A DNA stretch of 64,000 nucleotides, from positions 1 to 64,000 of IMG/VR virus record IMGVR_UViG_3300036771_000036. One strand, written 5' to 3'. Below are positions 1-6,487 of the stretch, piece by piece (the stretch's first letter is position 1; each line of letters opens with the position of its first letter). This DNA comes from a virus. The translations under genes were made by a program, and so were the position numbers. The notes under the pieces were generated by a model. The model was not told the DNA's origin. It searched no databases and saw only the letters and a list, made by a program, of their open reading frames with translations.

Positions 1-244
1 GATCCAGATGAACAGACATTGAACTACACCTTGACGTGAGGGGATTAATGTTTTAAAGTAAACGGTGAACCACACTAGATTTTACAATTAAATAAAGCGA
101 AATCTTATCAAGAGTAGATAAGATGGATTTAGTCTTTACTTTTTAGAAAATGCTTATGTATCAAGGGTTTTTAAGTTACTTCATCATGAATCTATACGTT
201 CTGGTCACAGCTTTGGTCACAGAATTATATGTTGCTCAAATTTC
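1..244. other. left edge and integrase 3' flank, possible att region
   Basis: The first 39 bases are open in frame 1 and would end a protein with DPDEQTLNYTLT before a TGA; this may be the tail of a host or phage gene, but it is too short to identify. The rest is non-coding. It holds an inverted repeat at 102-124 (ATCTTATC / GATAAGAT, 7-base loop) and the direct repeat listed separately. Because the integrase reads away from the phage towards this side, the attachment site is expected nearby, but no core can be defined without the other prophage end. Confidence 0.3.
203..222. repeat. direct repeat GGTCACAG x2, candidate integrase arm sites
   Basis: GGTCACAG occurs at 203-210 and 215-222, a 12-bp period, just beyond the 3' end of the integrase gene. 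Closely spaced short direct repeats next to int are typical of arm-type binding sites for the integrase N-terminal domain. The assignment is by position only. Confidence 0.35.
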
Positions 245-1396
245 TTAATCGTCAGTCAAAAGATTACTAAGGTTGTCTGCTGCATCTGATTGCATATTTT
301 TTAATAAATGTGAATAAGTATCCAATGTTATAGTAACACTACTATGACCCAATCTCTCTGAAACAACCTTTGGATGTACACCAAGCATAAGCATAAGAGA
401 TGCGGAAGTATGTCTTAAGTCATGAAAACGAATAGAAGGTAGCTCTAGTTCTTTTATCTTTCTTCTCATCATTTTAGTTAAGGTGTCAGGAAAAACTGGT
501 TTTCCTATATTTGTACAACATAAGAGACCATTGTCTATATACATATCTCCAGCTATATCTTTTTCTTCTTTAATCCTAGCCATTTGTTTCTTAATTATCT
601 CCACCACATCATCAGATATACTTATTGATCTAACACCCGATGAAGTCTTAGCTCCCTGTTTAATCCCTCTAGCATCATGTTCCAATGTCTGAGTGACCAT
701 GATTAATTTCTGTTGTAAATCAATATTGGGCAACGGTAATCCTAAAATTTCTCCTTGTCTCATTCCGGTGTGAACGGCTAGATAATATGCAATATGATGA
801 CGACTGTATTCAAAGGCTTTTAAAAATTGTTTAACTTGATCTGCATTCCATACATTAACAACGCGTTTCGGTATTTTTGGTCTGTCTACATTTTTAGCTG
901 GATTATCCTTGATCAATTCTTCTCCTACGGCATAGTTTAAAGCTGTCACTACAATGTTAAAAATTCTCTGAATAGTGGATGAAGAAAGTTTTTTATTGTT
1001 CTGAGGACTGATTTTGTTCTGAAGATAAGAAACAAAACCTTTAATATCTTTTGATTTAACTTCACTTAATGTCATTTCTTCAAAAAATGGAGAGATATGA
1101 TTTTGTATATATGACTTGTATGATTCAACAGTTAATCTTGTCATTCGGTTATTGCTGATTTTCTCAGGAAGCCAAGTTTCAATCATATAGTCAACAAACC
1201 TTATTTTGCTCGGCTCAATGTAATCTCCATTGTTAACAGTATTCAATACCTCTGTCAAAGCTGTCTGAGCTTCTGATTTCTTTTTAAATCCCCTCCTCCT
1301 TACCTGATTTCTACTTCCATCTTTCTTTTTGCCTGCATCAACAATAAAATAATAGGTTCCTTTAATTGGATCTTTCTTTATTGATCCTGAAGCCAT
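245..1396 (-). CDS. int: tyrosine-type site-specific integrase
   Basis: 383-aa tyrosine recombinase that would integrate and excise the prophage. The N-terminal ~60 residues form a basic AP2-like arm-binding domain, about 65-170 is the SAM-like core-binding domain, and 180-383 is catalytic. All catalytic residues are visible: R213 (HTGMRQGEIL), K250, H325 and R328 (HDLRHTSA), H351 (LGHSS) and the nucleophile Y361 (LDTYSHL). The start ATG follows a strong AAAGGAGG. The gene is leftward at the left edge, as expected next to an attachment site, and diverges from the small gene at 1559. Its length is normal for phage and ICE integrases of Firmicutes. Confidence 0.95.
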   Translation of the reverse strand: MASGSIKKDPIKGTYYFIVDAGKKKDGSRNQVRRRGFKKKSEAQTALTEVLNTVNNGDYIEPSKIRFVDYMIETWLPEKISNNRMTRLTVESYKSYIQNHISPFFEEMTLSEVKSKDIKGFVSYLQNKISPQNNKKLSSSTIQRIFNIVVTALNYAVGEELIKDNPAKNVDRPKIPKRVVNVWNADQVKQFLKAFEYSRHHIAYYLAVHTGMRQGEILGLPLPNIDLQQKLIMVTQTLEHDARGIKQGAKTSSGVRSISISDDVVEIIKKQMARIKEEKDIAGDMYIDNGLLCCTNIGKPVFPDTLTKMMRRKIKELELPSIRFHDLRHTSASLMLMLGVHPKVVSERLGHSSVTITLDTYSHLLKNMQSDAADNLSNLLTDD

Positions 1397-1424
1397 ATGT
1401 AATCCTCCTTTAAAATAATAAAAT

Positions 1425-1432
1425 AATACATA
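1425..1432 (+). promoter_or_regulatory. AATACATA motif
   Basis: One copy of the recurring octamer, in the divergent gap between the integrase and the small membrane peptide gene. The family is discussed under findings. Confidence 0.3.
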
Positions 1433-1503
1433 TTTTCATTCTTATGATATAACAATGCATCTTATCATGCAAGTAGTTTATTGGTGAGATATCATTATCT
1501 ATA

Positions 1504-1512
1504 TGGTATAAT
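1504..1512 (+). promoter_or_regulatory. extended -10 promoter for the small membrane peptide
   Basis: TGGTATAAT (TGn plus a consensus TATAAT at 1507-1512). No good -35 is seen at 17 bp; TTGGTG lies 20 bp upstream. It sits about 16 bases before AAGGAG and drives the gene at 1559. Confidence 0.55.
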
Positions 1513-1558
1513 ATCCCTATAATATTCAAGGAGTTGAACGACAATACGCACAATTAAA

Positions 1559-1753
1559 TTGGATGCAATCAAATATCTATTCATAATTGGAACTGTAGTA
1601 ATAGCATTTGCACTCTACAATTACATGCCAAGCTTCAACGAAATTAATCACTCAATCTGGAATGGTTTAGCTGATCTAGTTGAATCAGCATGGAGAAACT
1701 TAATGATTCAATTCGGTTATATACAGCCCGACTTCTTAAATACAGCCCCTTAA
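1559..1753 (+). CDS. small single-TM peptide
   Basis: Up to 64 aa: one strongly hydrophobic segment near the N-terminus (YLFIIGTVVIAFALYNYMP), then an amphipathic tail. Function unknown. It has its own extended -10 promoter and its stop codon is embedded in an intrinsic terminator, so it is a self-contained transcription unit facing away from int. The start is uncertain. The only strong Shine-Dalgarno (AAGGAG, 1528-1533) lies 25 bases before the TTG at 1559; an in-frame ATA at 1544 lies 10 bases after it and would add five residues. Small membrane peptides of this kind in prophages may be toxins, exclusion proteins or holin regulators. Confidence 0.5.
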   Translation: MDAIKYLFIIGTVVIAFALYNYMPSFNEINHSIWNGLADLVESAWRNLMIQFGYIQPDFLNTAP

Positions 1754-1764
1754 AGGGGTTTTTT
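1746..1764 (+). terminator. intrinsic terminator overlapping the stop codon
   Basis: CCCCTT-A-AAGGGG followed by six T. The TAA of the preceding gene lies inside the stem. Confidence 0.8.
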
Positions 1765-1833
1765 GTTTTGTTTGAGAAGACTCCTTAATTTTCAGGTATC
1801 CGGTTTCGGCGCTACACCGAATCCAATAAATAA

Positions 1834-1841
1834 AATACATA
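1834..1841 (+). promoter_or_regulatory. AATACATA motif
   Basis: AAATACATAATCAT, 70 bases after the terminator at 1764 and at the start of the hairpin cluster. Its 3' flank (AATCAT) matches the copy at 10415. Confidence 0.3.
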
Positions 1842-1916
1842 ATCATATGCCCGAAGAAGTGTACGTGATCGCTGTCGACCACATCGACCGCCAACTTTGG
1901 CGGGTCAGATTGTAGG

Positions 1917-1943
1917 GGGAACGAAATTTCGTTCTCCTTTTTT
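1917..1943 (+). terminator. terminator-like palindrome with T-run
   Basis: A 16-bp perfect palindrome GAACGAAATTTCGTTC with GG/CC extension, followed by CCTTTTTT. The core CGAAATTTCG recurs in the terminator at 2758. Orientation is rightward from the T-run. Confidence 0.6.
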
Positions 1944-2439
1944 ATGTCATAGTTAATCGAGATTTCTCGGAAAAGTCTATGCAATATGCATAACCTTTCT
2001 AACCTTCCGATTCAGAAGGTATAAATTATCGTATCGCGATGTCCCGAAGCAAACTGAGCCCTAACCAATTTGGTTAACACTGATCCATGGAGGGTCAAAT
2101 TTAGCCCCCCTTACTCATATATACAACACGTCAATATGACGTTTTGACTACTGAAAGTTTAGACGTGAATTATAGTAATACGGAATTTACGTATCGGTCA
2201 TAGGTTGTCGTCAATTTGACGAGAAGCAAAACTTATCCGATTTTCGAATAGGTGTGTGTACATCGAGTACACCTCAGTGGTGGTCAGTTTGACCACTACT
2301 GACATATAAGAGGAGAGTCCAAAATTGGACTGTCTAAGAGAGATTATTCCCTCAGCAAGTTGGACACAACGTCCAACAGTTCTCACAGCTCAACTATGAG
2401 TGTACCCGCCTTCAGTTACCCTCAGTTTGGGGGCTACTG

Positions 2440-2448
2440 TGTTATAAT
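2440..2448 (+). promoter_or_regulatory. extended -10 promoter for basic protein gene
   Basis: TGTTATAAT with TATAAT at 2443-2448, 32 bases before the TTG start at 2480. The last hairpin of the array (2419-2433) lies where the -35 would be, so a hairpin-binding or operator-binding factor could control this promoter. Confidence 0.5.
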
Positions 2449-2479
2449 ATTCTTCATCACACATTAAGGAATGAACACA

Positions 2480-2725
2480 TTGAGAGAAGAAGATAGTCTA
2501 TTTGAACAGATCATGAAACTTAAACGAGCCACTATTGTTCAACGCAACACTAAAAATCAACCTAAGCAACTTAAAACTAAGCCCAAAGGCAGATTAAGCG
2601 AGATAGAAATAAGATACAATCAATTGGTCGAAGAATCGGCAGACAGGCGTACTTCGCATGAGAGAGTTTTGCAAATTAGGAGAGAATTAACGGAGATCAG
2701 ACGGATAAGAAGGGAACGTAACTAG
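2480..2725 (+). CDS. small Arg/Lys-rich protein inside the hairpin array
   Basis: 81-aa hydrophilic protein, unrecognised. It has a Lys-rich middle (KNQPKQLKTKPKGR) and an Arg-rich helical C-terminus (RRELTEIRRIRRERN), suggesting nucleic-acid binding. TTG at 2480 was chosen because it is 9 bases after AAGGA, whereas the ATG at 2471 touches that Shine-Dalgarno. It has its own promoter and is followed by a 17-bp palindrome and a terminator. Placement among RNA-like hairpins makes it a candidate hairpin-binding protein, by analogy with arginine-rich phage antiterminators. That role is inference. Confidence 0.55.
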   Translation: MREEDSLFEQIMKLKRATIVQRNTKNQPKQLKTKPKGRLSEIEIRYNQLVEESADRRTSHERVLQIRRELTEIRRIRRERN

Positions 2726-2731
2726 AAAGGC

Positions 2732-2780
2732 GTGTCACCGGGTGACACAACAAAGAAGACGAAATTTCGTCCCCCTTTTA
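2732..2780 (+). terminator. palindrome plus intrinsic terminator
   Basis: GTGTCACC-G-GGTGACAC (2732-2748) lies seven bases after the stop of the basic protein. Then comes GACGAAATTTCGTC (2758-2771) followed by CCCCTTTT. The second element shares its CGAAATTTCG core with the palindrome at 1919. It lies between convergent genes. Confidence 0.6.
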
Positions 2781-2939
2781 CTTATTCTTAGCAGCCATCC
2801 ACACAGCCAGAATCAAGAGCACAATACTTGTAACAAGTACCACATACACATATTTCAAATCCACTCCAAACCTCTCCAGAATGAATCCTACTAAGGCTAA
2901 CAAGTCACCAGCTAAAAGAACATACGATCCCTTTTTCAT
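2778..2939 (-). CDS. small two-TM membrane protein
   Basis: 53 aa: MKKGS, a hydrophobic segment (YVLLAGDLLALVGFIL), a short polar loop (ERFGVDLKY), a second hydrophobic segment (VYVVLVTSIVLLILAVWM) and a basic end (AAKNK). GGAGTG lies five bases before the ATG. It reads on the lysogenic (leftward) strand, so it may be expressed from the prophage. The topology is holin-like, but membrane morons such as exclusion proteins look the same; function unknown. Confidence 0.6.
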   Translation of the reverse strand: MKKGSYVLLAGDLLALVGFILERFGVDLKYVYVVLVTSIVLLILAVWMAAKNK

Positions 2940-3002
2940 TGTTACACTCCAATTTATTACATGTATTGTAATGTTATCTTAAATTATGTATGCTAGTTAT
3001 AG

Positions 3003-3060
3003 TTGTTACCGTTTGGGTAACAAAATATATACATAGAAAATGGCTCCTCAATTTTGAGGA
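3003..3060. repeat. two hairpins upstream of a tiny membrane peptide
   Basis: TTGTTACC-GTTTG-GGTAACAA (3003-3023, eight perfect pairs) and TCCTCAA-TT-TTGAGGA (3045-3060, seven pairs). Both belong to the same loop class as the array at 1.8-2.4 kb. Confidence 0.65.
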
Positions 3061-3100
3061 ACCACATGTAGTATTATGTTGGACAACAGGGGATGACAAG

Positions 3101-3199
3101 ATGAAAAGAGTAAAAATACGAACTATATTGATTAACAGCTTAATTGTTATTGCAGCAATAGCCGTATTATATTTTAAGATATTTATCCTGCCGTGGTAA
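3101..3199 (+). CDS. 32-aa membrane peptide
   Basis: A basic N-terminus (MKRVKIR) followed by one long hydrophobic helix (ILINSLIVIAAIAVLYF) and KIFILPW. AGGGGAT lies about eight bases upstream of the ATG. The frame is open further upstream but no better Shine-Dalgarno is seen there. It ends directly before a bidirectional terminator. It is toxin-like in size, and coding status is not certain. Confidence 0.4.
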   Translation: MKRVKIRTILINSLIVIAAIAVLYFKIFILPW

Positions 3200-3206
3200 A
3201 TGGAAA

Positions 3207-3233
3207 AAGACCCTAAAAGGGTCTTATTTTTTT
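3207..3233. terminator. bidirectional terminator
   Basis: AAGACCCT-AA-AAGGGTCTT with T-rich flanks on both sides, between the converging peptide gene and the double-HTH regulator. Confidence 0.75.
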
Positions 3234-4062
3234 AGTATGGTGGCTTCTTCATCTTGGATCTGTGCTCCGCTTCTTTAATAATAGCATCCATATTTTTCAT
3301 TATAACTTCCATGGTAATATCTTTAAATTCTTCTTTGTAATCATTGAGTTCTAAACGCTCAGCCCTGTTCTCGGCACCGTCACCCGGATAGCCTTTTCCT
3401 GTGAGGAGCCATTCAATAGATACATCAAAGTAGTCAGAAAAGCCAATTAAGAAAGACGATGTAGGCTCTTCGATATTATCTTCGACTGACTGAATATAAT
3501 GCGGAGGATATTTTTTATGTATCTCGTAATCCTCAACCTTAAATATTCCAGTCATCTCATCCGATAGCCTGTTAATAGACACACCCATAATATCTCTGAT
3601 CTGTTTTATTCTTTTACCAATTGTTTCATTGGCAGACTTTGAAATAGTTTTCCATTCTTTAATGGGCTCTTTTATAGAAACTTTCTCTAAAGAGTCAAAG
3701 TATTCGTCAGTATAAAGTTCTGTCGTAGAAATTGGCTTTACGGTATTAATACTTTCTCGAAGAGCTTTCATTAATTCGTTTACATTCAACTCAGGTTCTT
3801 CATTTTCTACAAATTCTCCGTATCCTGCTTTGATCATCAGTAAATTATAAGGGTAATCATAAGCGGCAGCTAACTTCTTAAGTTGCTCTGGTGATGGTTT
3901 TATAGGATTTTTTGATGTTGAGTGTACGCCATTCTCGAAGTTACTTATAGTTGGATAGCTTATGCCAGTTACTTCTCCTGCTTTTCTTACACTCCAATCT
4001 TTTTTTATTCGTAGTTCTCGTAAAAGATTTCCCAAACTGTTGTTGAGTGAGAAAGATTTCAT
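3232..4062 (-). CDS. double-HTH XRE-family repressor
   Basis: 276-aa DNA-binding regulator with two Cro/C1-type helix-turn-helix domains. The first (about residues 8-60) contains LRELRIKKDWSVRKAGEVTG followed by ISYPTISNFENG. The second (about 150-225) contains IGKRIKQIRDIMGVSINRLS. The C-terminus is acidic and then basic, with no S24 peptidase or metalloprotease motif, so induction is not by RecA autocleavage. The ATG has GGAGGG nine bases upstream. A well-formed leftward promoter (4143-4171) and GTTAAC repeats precede it, suggesting autoregulation. It is a candidate lysogeny or immunity regulator. Confidence 0.8.
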   Translation of the reverse strand: MKSFSLNNSLGNLLRELRIKKDWSVRKAGEVTGISYPTISNFENGVHSTSKNPIKPSPEQLKKLAAAYDYPYNLLMIKAGYGEFVENEEPELNVNELMKALRESINTVKPISTTELYTDEYFDSLEKVSIKEPIKEWKTISKSANETIGKRIKQIRDIMGVSINRLSDEMTGIFKVEDYEIHKKYPPHYIQSVEDNIEEPTSSFLIGFSDYFDVSIEWLLTGKGYPGDGAENRAERLELNDYKEEFKDITMEVIMKNMDAIIKEAEHRSKMKKPPY

Positions 4063-4109
4063 ATATAAACCCTCCGTTAACGCGCGTTATAAGATTGTTA
4101 ACAAAACTC

Positions 4110-4139
4110 TTGACTTAAATAACCGTGATGATTTATATT
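4110..4139 (+). promoter_or_regulatory. sigma-A-type promoter, rightward
   Basis: TTGACT, an 18-bp spacer, TATATT. It points right into the 3' end of the leftward HTH gene at 4327-4869, so its transcript would be antisense to that gene; no rightward gene lies immediately downstream. Confidence 0.55.
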
Positions 4140-4142
4140 GCT

Positions 4143-4171
4143 ATTATAAGCTGTTAGCAAGTTTATAACAA
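4143..4171 (-). promoter_or_regulatory. sigma-A-type promoter for the double-HTH repressor
   Basis: Read leftward: TTGTTA, a 17-bp spacer, TATAAT. The -10 elements of this and the rightward promoter are four bases apart, so polymerases would face each other. Confidence 0.6.
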
Positions 4172-4326
4172 GTGTTAACAAAAGGGGATTTCATACAAAA
4201 TATTTATTTATTCATCACGATTCGACATATTTCGTCCTTTTAATCGACAAAATCCCAACTCCGCAATGCAGAGAAGGGACTATAATCACATTATACGTTT
4301 TACGAATGGAGTTGTTAAGAACGTAA

Positions 4327-4869
4327 TTATCTTTTGAATTTCTTATGTTCGTTGATTAGTGCTTCAACCGTTTCGTTGGCTCTTTTGTTTATATAGGCAA
4401 AAGTTTCAGTAGATATATATGGTATTGTTTCCAAGTAACTAAGCATTCTTTTTTTTATTTTTTCTTTGCGGTCTTCATCGGAACTAACACCATCAAGATA
4501 GATTCTTACAATGTGATCATTCGATGCAAAGAACATGCCAGTAGATCCGCTGTTTGGATCAGCAGAAAGTTTTTCCTCTTTAAGTTCGTTGATACGATTA
4601 ATAGTCATTTGTATTTTGGCAACAAGATGAATGTATTCATCATAATAACTGGTAGCCTTTGTATCAAAATCTCTCACACCTAAAAGAAAATCTGTACTTT
4701 CATTAAGAATGCTTGGGAACATCGCTAAAACTTCAAGTTTTGGTTCTCTGGTTCCTAGCTCCAATTTACCATAGCCTTGGGGTGACATACCTACCATTTC
4801 AGCCACTTCTTTTTGGCTCAATTTTGATTTTTCTCTAATAAATTTCAGTCTTGCAGAAAAAATATCCAA
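4327..4869 (-). CDS. XRE-family HTH regulator
   Basis: 180 aa. The N-terminal Cro/C1 HTH (FSARLKFIREKSKLSQKEVA, then EMVGMSPQGYGKLELG) occupies about residues 3-58. The rest is a helical, charged oligomerisation or sensing region without recognisable peptidase motifs. Initiation is at TTG (MDIFSARL), 8 bases after GGAGGAATC; an in-frame ATT precedes it. The upstream gap carries repeated GGATA/TATCC half-sites, the likely operator. It is a second candidate C1- or Cro-like switch component. Confidence 0.8.
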   Translation of the reverse strand: MDIFSARLKFIREKSKLSQKEVAEMVGMSPQGYGKLELGTREPKLEVLAMFPSILNESTDFLLGVRDFDTKATSYYDEYIHLVAKIQMTINRINELKEEKLSADPNSGSTGMFFASNDHIVRIYLDGVSSDEDRKEKIKKRMLSYLETIPYISTETFAYINKRANETVEALINEHKKFKR

Positions 4870-4903
4870 AATGATTCCTCCACCTATTGAAAAATAAACA
4901 AAA

Positions 4904-4975
4904 CGGATATATACTGATTAAAAGTATCCGAATTGAATATTTAGTTTGAATTTGATATCCAAAATGGATACTTTT
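4904..4975. promoter_or_regulatory. TATCC/GGATA operator cluster
   Basis: CGGATA (4904-4909), TATCCG (4925-4930) and the palindrome TATCCA-AAA-TGGATA (4956-4970). AAAAGTATCC (4920-4929) and GGATACTTTT (4966-4975) form a perfect 10-bp inverted repeat. It lies between two leftward HTH genes; the repressor at 4327-4869 is the likely ligand. Confidence 0.5.
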
Positions 4976-5008
4976 AATTTAACAGATGAGAGGAAGATAA
5001 GCAATAGA

Positions 5009-5224
5009 TCATTCAGGAAATTTGTGGTCGGGTATATGTTGAATCACATCAGTTAATTCGCATTCAAGTTTGTTACAAATGTCATCTATGATTTTCATTG
5101 CTACGTATTCATTCTTCCACATTTTAGCAGAGGTGGTCGGAGAGATATCCACCATCTTAATGAAATCCATTTTTGAGATGTTTCTTTTTATCAATAGTAT
5201 TTTTAGAGGTTCGAAACTTATCAA
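5009..5224 (-). CDS. small HTH regulator (Cro/YozG type)
   Basis: 71 aa, essentially one HTH domain: FEPLKILLIKRNISKMDFIK, VDISPTTSAKMWKNEYV, then IIDDICNKLECELTDVIQHI. This matches the small Cro/C1 (HTH_26, YozG-like) family. TTG at 5224 was chosen because AGGAGG stands eight bases upstream; the ATG eight codons further upstream lies before that Shine-Dalgarno. It ends near the divergent operator, is transcribed with the other leftward regulators, and is likely Cro-like. Confidence 0.75.
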   Translation of the reverse strand: MISFEPLKILLIKRNISKMDFIKMVDISPTTSAKMWKNEYVAMKIIDDICNKLECELTDVIQHIPDHKFPE

Positions 5225-5336
5225 CTTAATTCCTCCTGAATGTTTCATCTAATACATTTAAATATAGCATAAAGATGGAGTAAATTCATTAAGAATGATA
5301 AATTTCCAACTTCGCGAAATTATTTTGGTGAATGTG

Positions 5337-5366
5337 TTGACACGGGAAAGCAAATTATGATATATT
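5337..5366 (+). promoter_or_regulatory. sigma-A promoter for the first rightward gene
   Basis: TTGACA (consensus), an 18-bp spacer, TATATT, about 60 bases before the ATG at 5426. This is the clearest candidate for the main early promoter. TTCGCGAA (about 5312) is a palindrome just upstream of the -35. Confidence 0.7.
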
Positions 5367-5425
5367 ATATTCAACAAAGCGGAATTAAATTCACTAAAGC
5401 GAAAATAAAAAGGAGACGAATACAT

Positions 5426-5902
5426 ATGACACTCATGAACAACAAACCATCCACAAACCCACAAGCAGAGGAGCAAACCACAATGACAACTTCTTATCAA
5501 CCAACTTGGACGTTTGAAGAACTCTTCACAGATTGCAATGTAAACAAAAAAGCTATTCAATTGATTGCCGATATTAAATCAATATTGGTCACTGAGGGGC
5601 TCCGCACCCAATTTATGATGCGTATTAACTATGACCCATCTGCACTTGAGGTATTCGACCTTGTTCATAGAATGAGAGAAGAACAACTGCTTATCAATCC
5701 AATGTCTGATGAATCATTTCTTGACATGTACTTGCTTAATCCACTACAAGCATTGAAGGAATACTTTAAGCATAGCGTTGTTCCTGTACATTTGGAGCGT
5801 ATCAGGGAATGGAACATTGACATTAAAGATCTGGTCAAATTGAAGCAAAATGATAACACTGTTCATTTGAATACAGCATTGCAAAAACTTTACTTTAACT
5901 GA
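5426..5902 (+). CDS. unknown protein at the head of the rightward lysogeny region
   Basis: 158 aa, soluble and mostly helical, with no recognised domain. It starts MTLMNNKPSTNPQAEEQ; the body contains FDLVHRMREEQLLINPMSDE and LKEYFKHSVVPVHLERI. ATG 5426 is preceded by AAGGAGACG at good spacing. It is the first gene after the strong promoter at 5337 and opposite the HTH cluster. That position would suit an antirepressor or a quorum or switch peptide receptor, but it has neither the size nor the TPR pattern of AimR. Confidence 0.6.
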   Translation: MTLMNNKPSTNPQAEEQTTMTTSYQPTWTFEELFTDCNVNKKAIQLIADIKSILVTEGLRTQFMMRINYDPSALEVFDLVHRMREEQLLINPMSDESFLDMYLLNPLQALKEYFKHSVVPVHLERIREWNIDIKDLVKLKQNDNTVHLNTALQKLYFN

Positions 5903-5917
5903 GATATTAAATCCTAA

Positions 5918-5925
5918 AATACATA
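5918..5925 (+). promoter_or_regulatory. AATACATA motif
   Basis: This copy begins 15 bases after the stop codon of the gene ending at 5902 and opens the repeat-rich gap. Confidence 0.35.
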
Positions 5926-5990
5926 AACATTATATTCGAACAAACAACATGGTATTGTAAAAATTCATGTAACAACGATTTAGTTTAATC

Positions 5991-6049
5991 AGATACATCG
6001 TTCTCTCTATAGAAAACATCTCCCCAGATGCAGAGAGAGCAATGTATCT
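5991..6049. repeat. 18-base-arm stem-loop with inner hairpin
   Basis: Arms 5991-6008 and 6032-6049 match at 16 of 18 pairs (AGATACAT..TCTCTCT / AGAGAGA..ATGTATCT). Between them CATCT-CCCC-AGATG forms a perfect inner hairpin. This could be a structured RNA or a DNA site. Confidence 0.6.
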
Positions 6050-6113
6050 GAATGATACTTATTGAGTATAACACGATGAAATGACACTTTCATTTGCCAA
6101 TTATCAACTTACA

Positions 6114-6144
6114 ATTAACTAATTGATTAACTATCTATTAACTA
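6114..6144. repeat. three direct repeats of ATTAACTA
   Basis: Exact copies at 6114, 6126 and 6137, spaced 12 and 11 bp, so all lie on about the same helical face. This is consistent with cooperative binding of an HTH protein. Confidence 0.6.
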
Positions 6145-6292
6145 AACTTTCATTCCCACTTGTGGGCACATATCATTATGCTACTGGAACAGTGTAATAT
6201 CGTACTGGAATGAGCAACATTGTATTCGAAGAATTCACCTAACAACGATTTAAATAGTTTTCCCCTTTGAAGAGAGAAAGTGGAGGTGAAAT

Positions 6293-6487
6293 ATGAATAA
6301 AATCCTAATCCCACTTAATAATGTAGTCCTGTCCATTCTTGAACTAATGATAACTCGAATTCTGCCATCGATTCACAACTTAACTATACCTACTATGCTG
6401 ACTAATTCTCTTATTGCACTAGGTGAAAAATTGGAAATAGTAATTAACAAATACAGCGTTGAAAAGGAGGTCGAACATATTGACTGA
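6293..6487 (+). CDS. small amphipathic peptide
   Basis: 64 aa, moderately hydrophobic with several amphipathic helices (ILIPLNNVVLSILELMITRI, LTNSLIALGEKLEIVINKYS), ending acidic. The ATG is preceded by GGAGGTGAAAT. It overlaps the next gene by eight bases, so the pair is translationally coupled. Not recognised. Confidence 0.55.
   Translation: MNKILIPLNNVVLSILELMITRILPSIHNLTIPTMLTNSLIALGEKLEIVINKYSVEKEVEHID

Larger units (their letters stand above)
1802..2433. repeat. cluster of hairpins with related loops
   Basis: About 630 bases without a convincing gene but packed with short perfect or near-perfect inverted repeats. Examples: CCGCC-AACTTT-GGCGG (1888-1903), GAACG-AAATTT-CGTTC (1919-1934), CGAG-ATTT-CTCG (1958), TATGCA-ATA-TGCATA (1978), TAACC-AATTT-GGTTA (2062), ACGTC-AATAT-GACGT (2128), ATACG..CGTAT (2178-2194), TCGTC-AATTT-GACGA (2208), GTGGTC-AGTTT-GACCAC (2279-2297), AGTCC-AAAATT-GGACT (2316), GTTGGAC..GTCCAAC (2359-2377) and CCCTC-AGTTT-GGGGG (2419). 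Stem sequences differ, while the loop A(A/G)NTT(T) closed by C-G recurs. Minus-strand open frames here look spurious. The hairpins continue at 2732, 3003 and 3045. Confidence 0.75.
4076..4180. promoter_or_regulatory. GTTAAC operator cluster with face-to-face promoters
   Basis: Half-site GTTAAC occurs at 4076 and 4097 and as TGTTAAC near 4172, with variants GTTAGC and TATAAC between. TAACGCGCGTTA (4078-4089) is a perfect 12-bp palindrome. The sites flank and overlap both promoters of this region, as expected for an autoregulated repressor operator. Confidence 0.5.
5903..6292 (+). other. 390-base non-coding region with repeats and a stem-loop
   Basis: No gene is seen. It contains AATACATA at 5918, a 39-base imperfect direct repeat (about 5944-5982 and 6214-6252, both ending TAACAACGATTTA), a long stem-loop at 5991-6049, three ATTAACTA repeats at 6114-6144 and CCCAC-TT-GTGGG near 6154. 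It looks like a regulatory or replication locus, or a source of a small RNA. Confidence 0.55.

Noticed and set aside
1736-2386. Minus-strand open frames of 82 and 62 codons
   Set aside because: They cover the hairpin cluster, have unnatural composition and no ribosome site.
3962-4168. Rightward 68-codon frame over the double-HTH gene start
   Set aside because: Antisense shadow crossing the operator and both promoters.
5426-5902. AimR-type arbitrium receptor
   Set aside because: Only 158 aa, no HTH plus TPR array, and no AimP-like prepeptide gene directly downstream.
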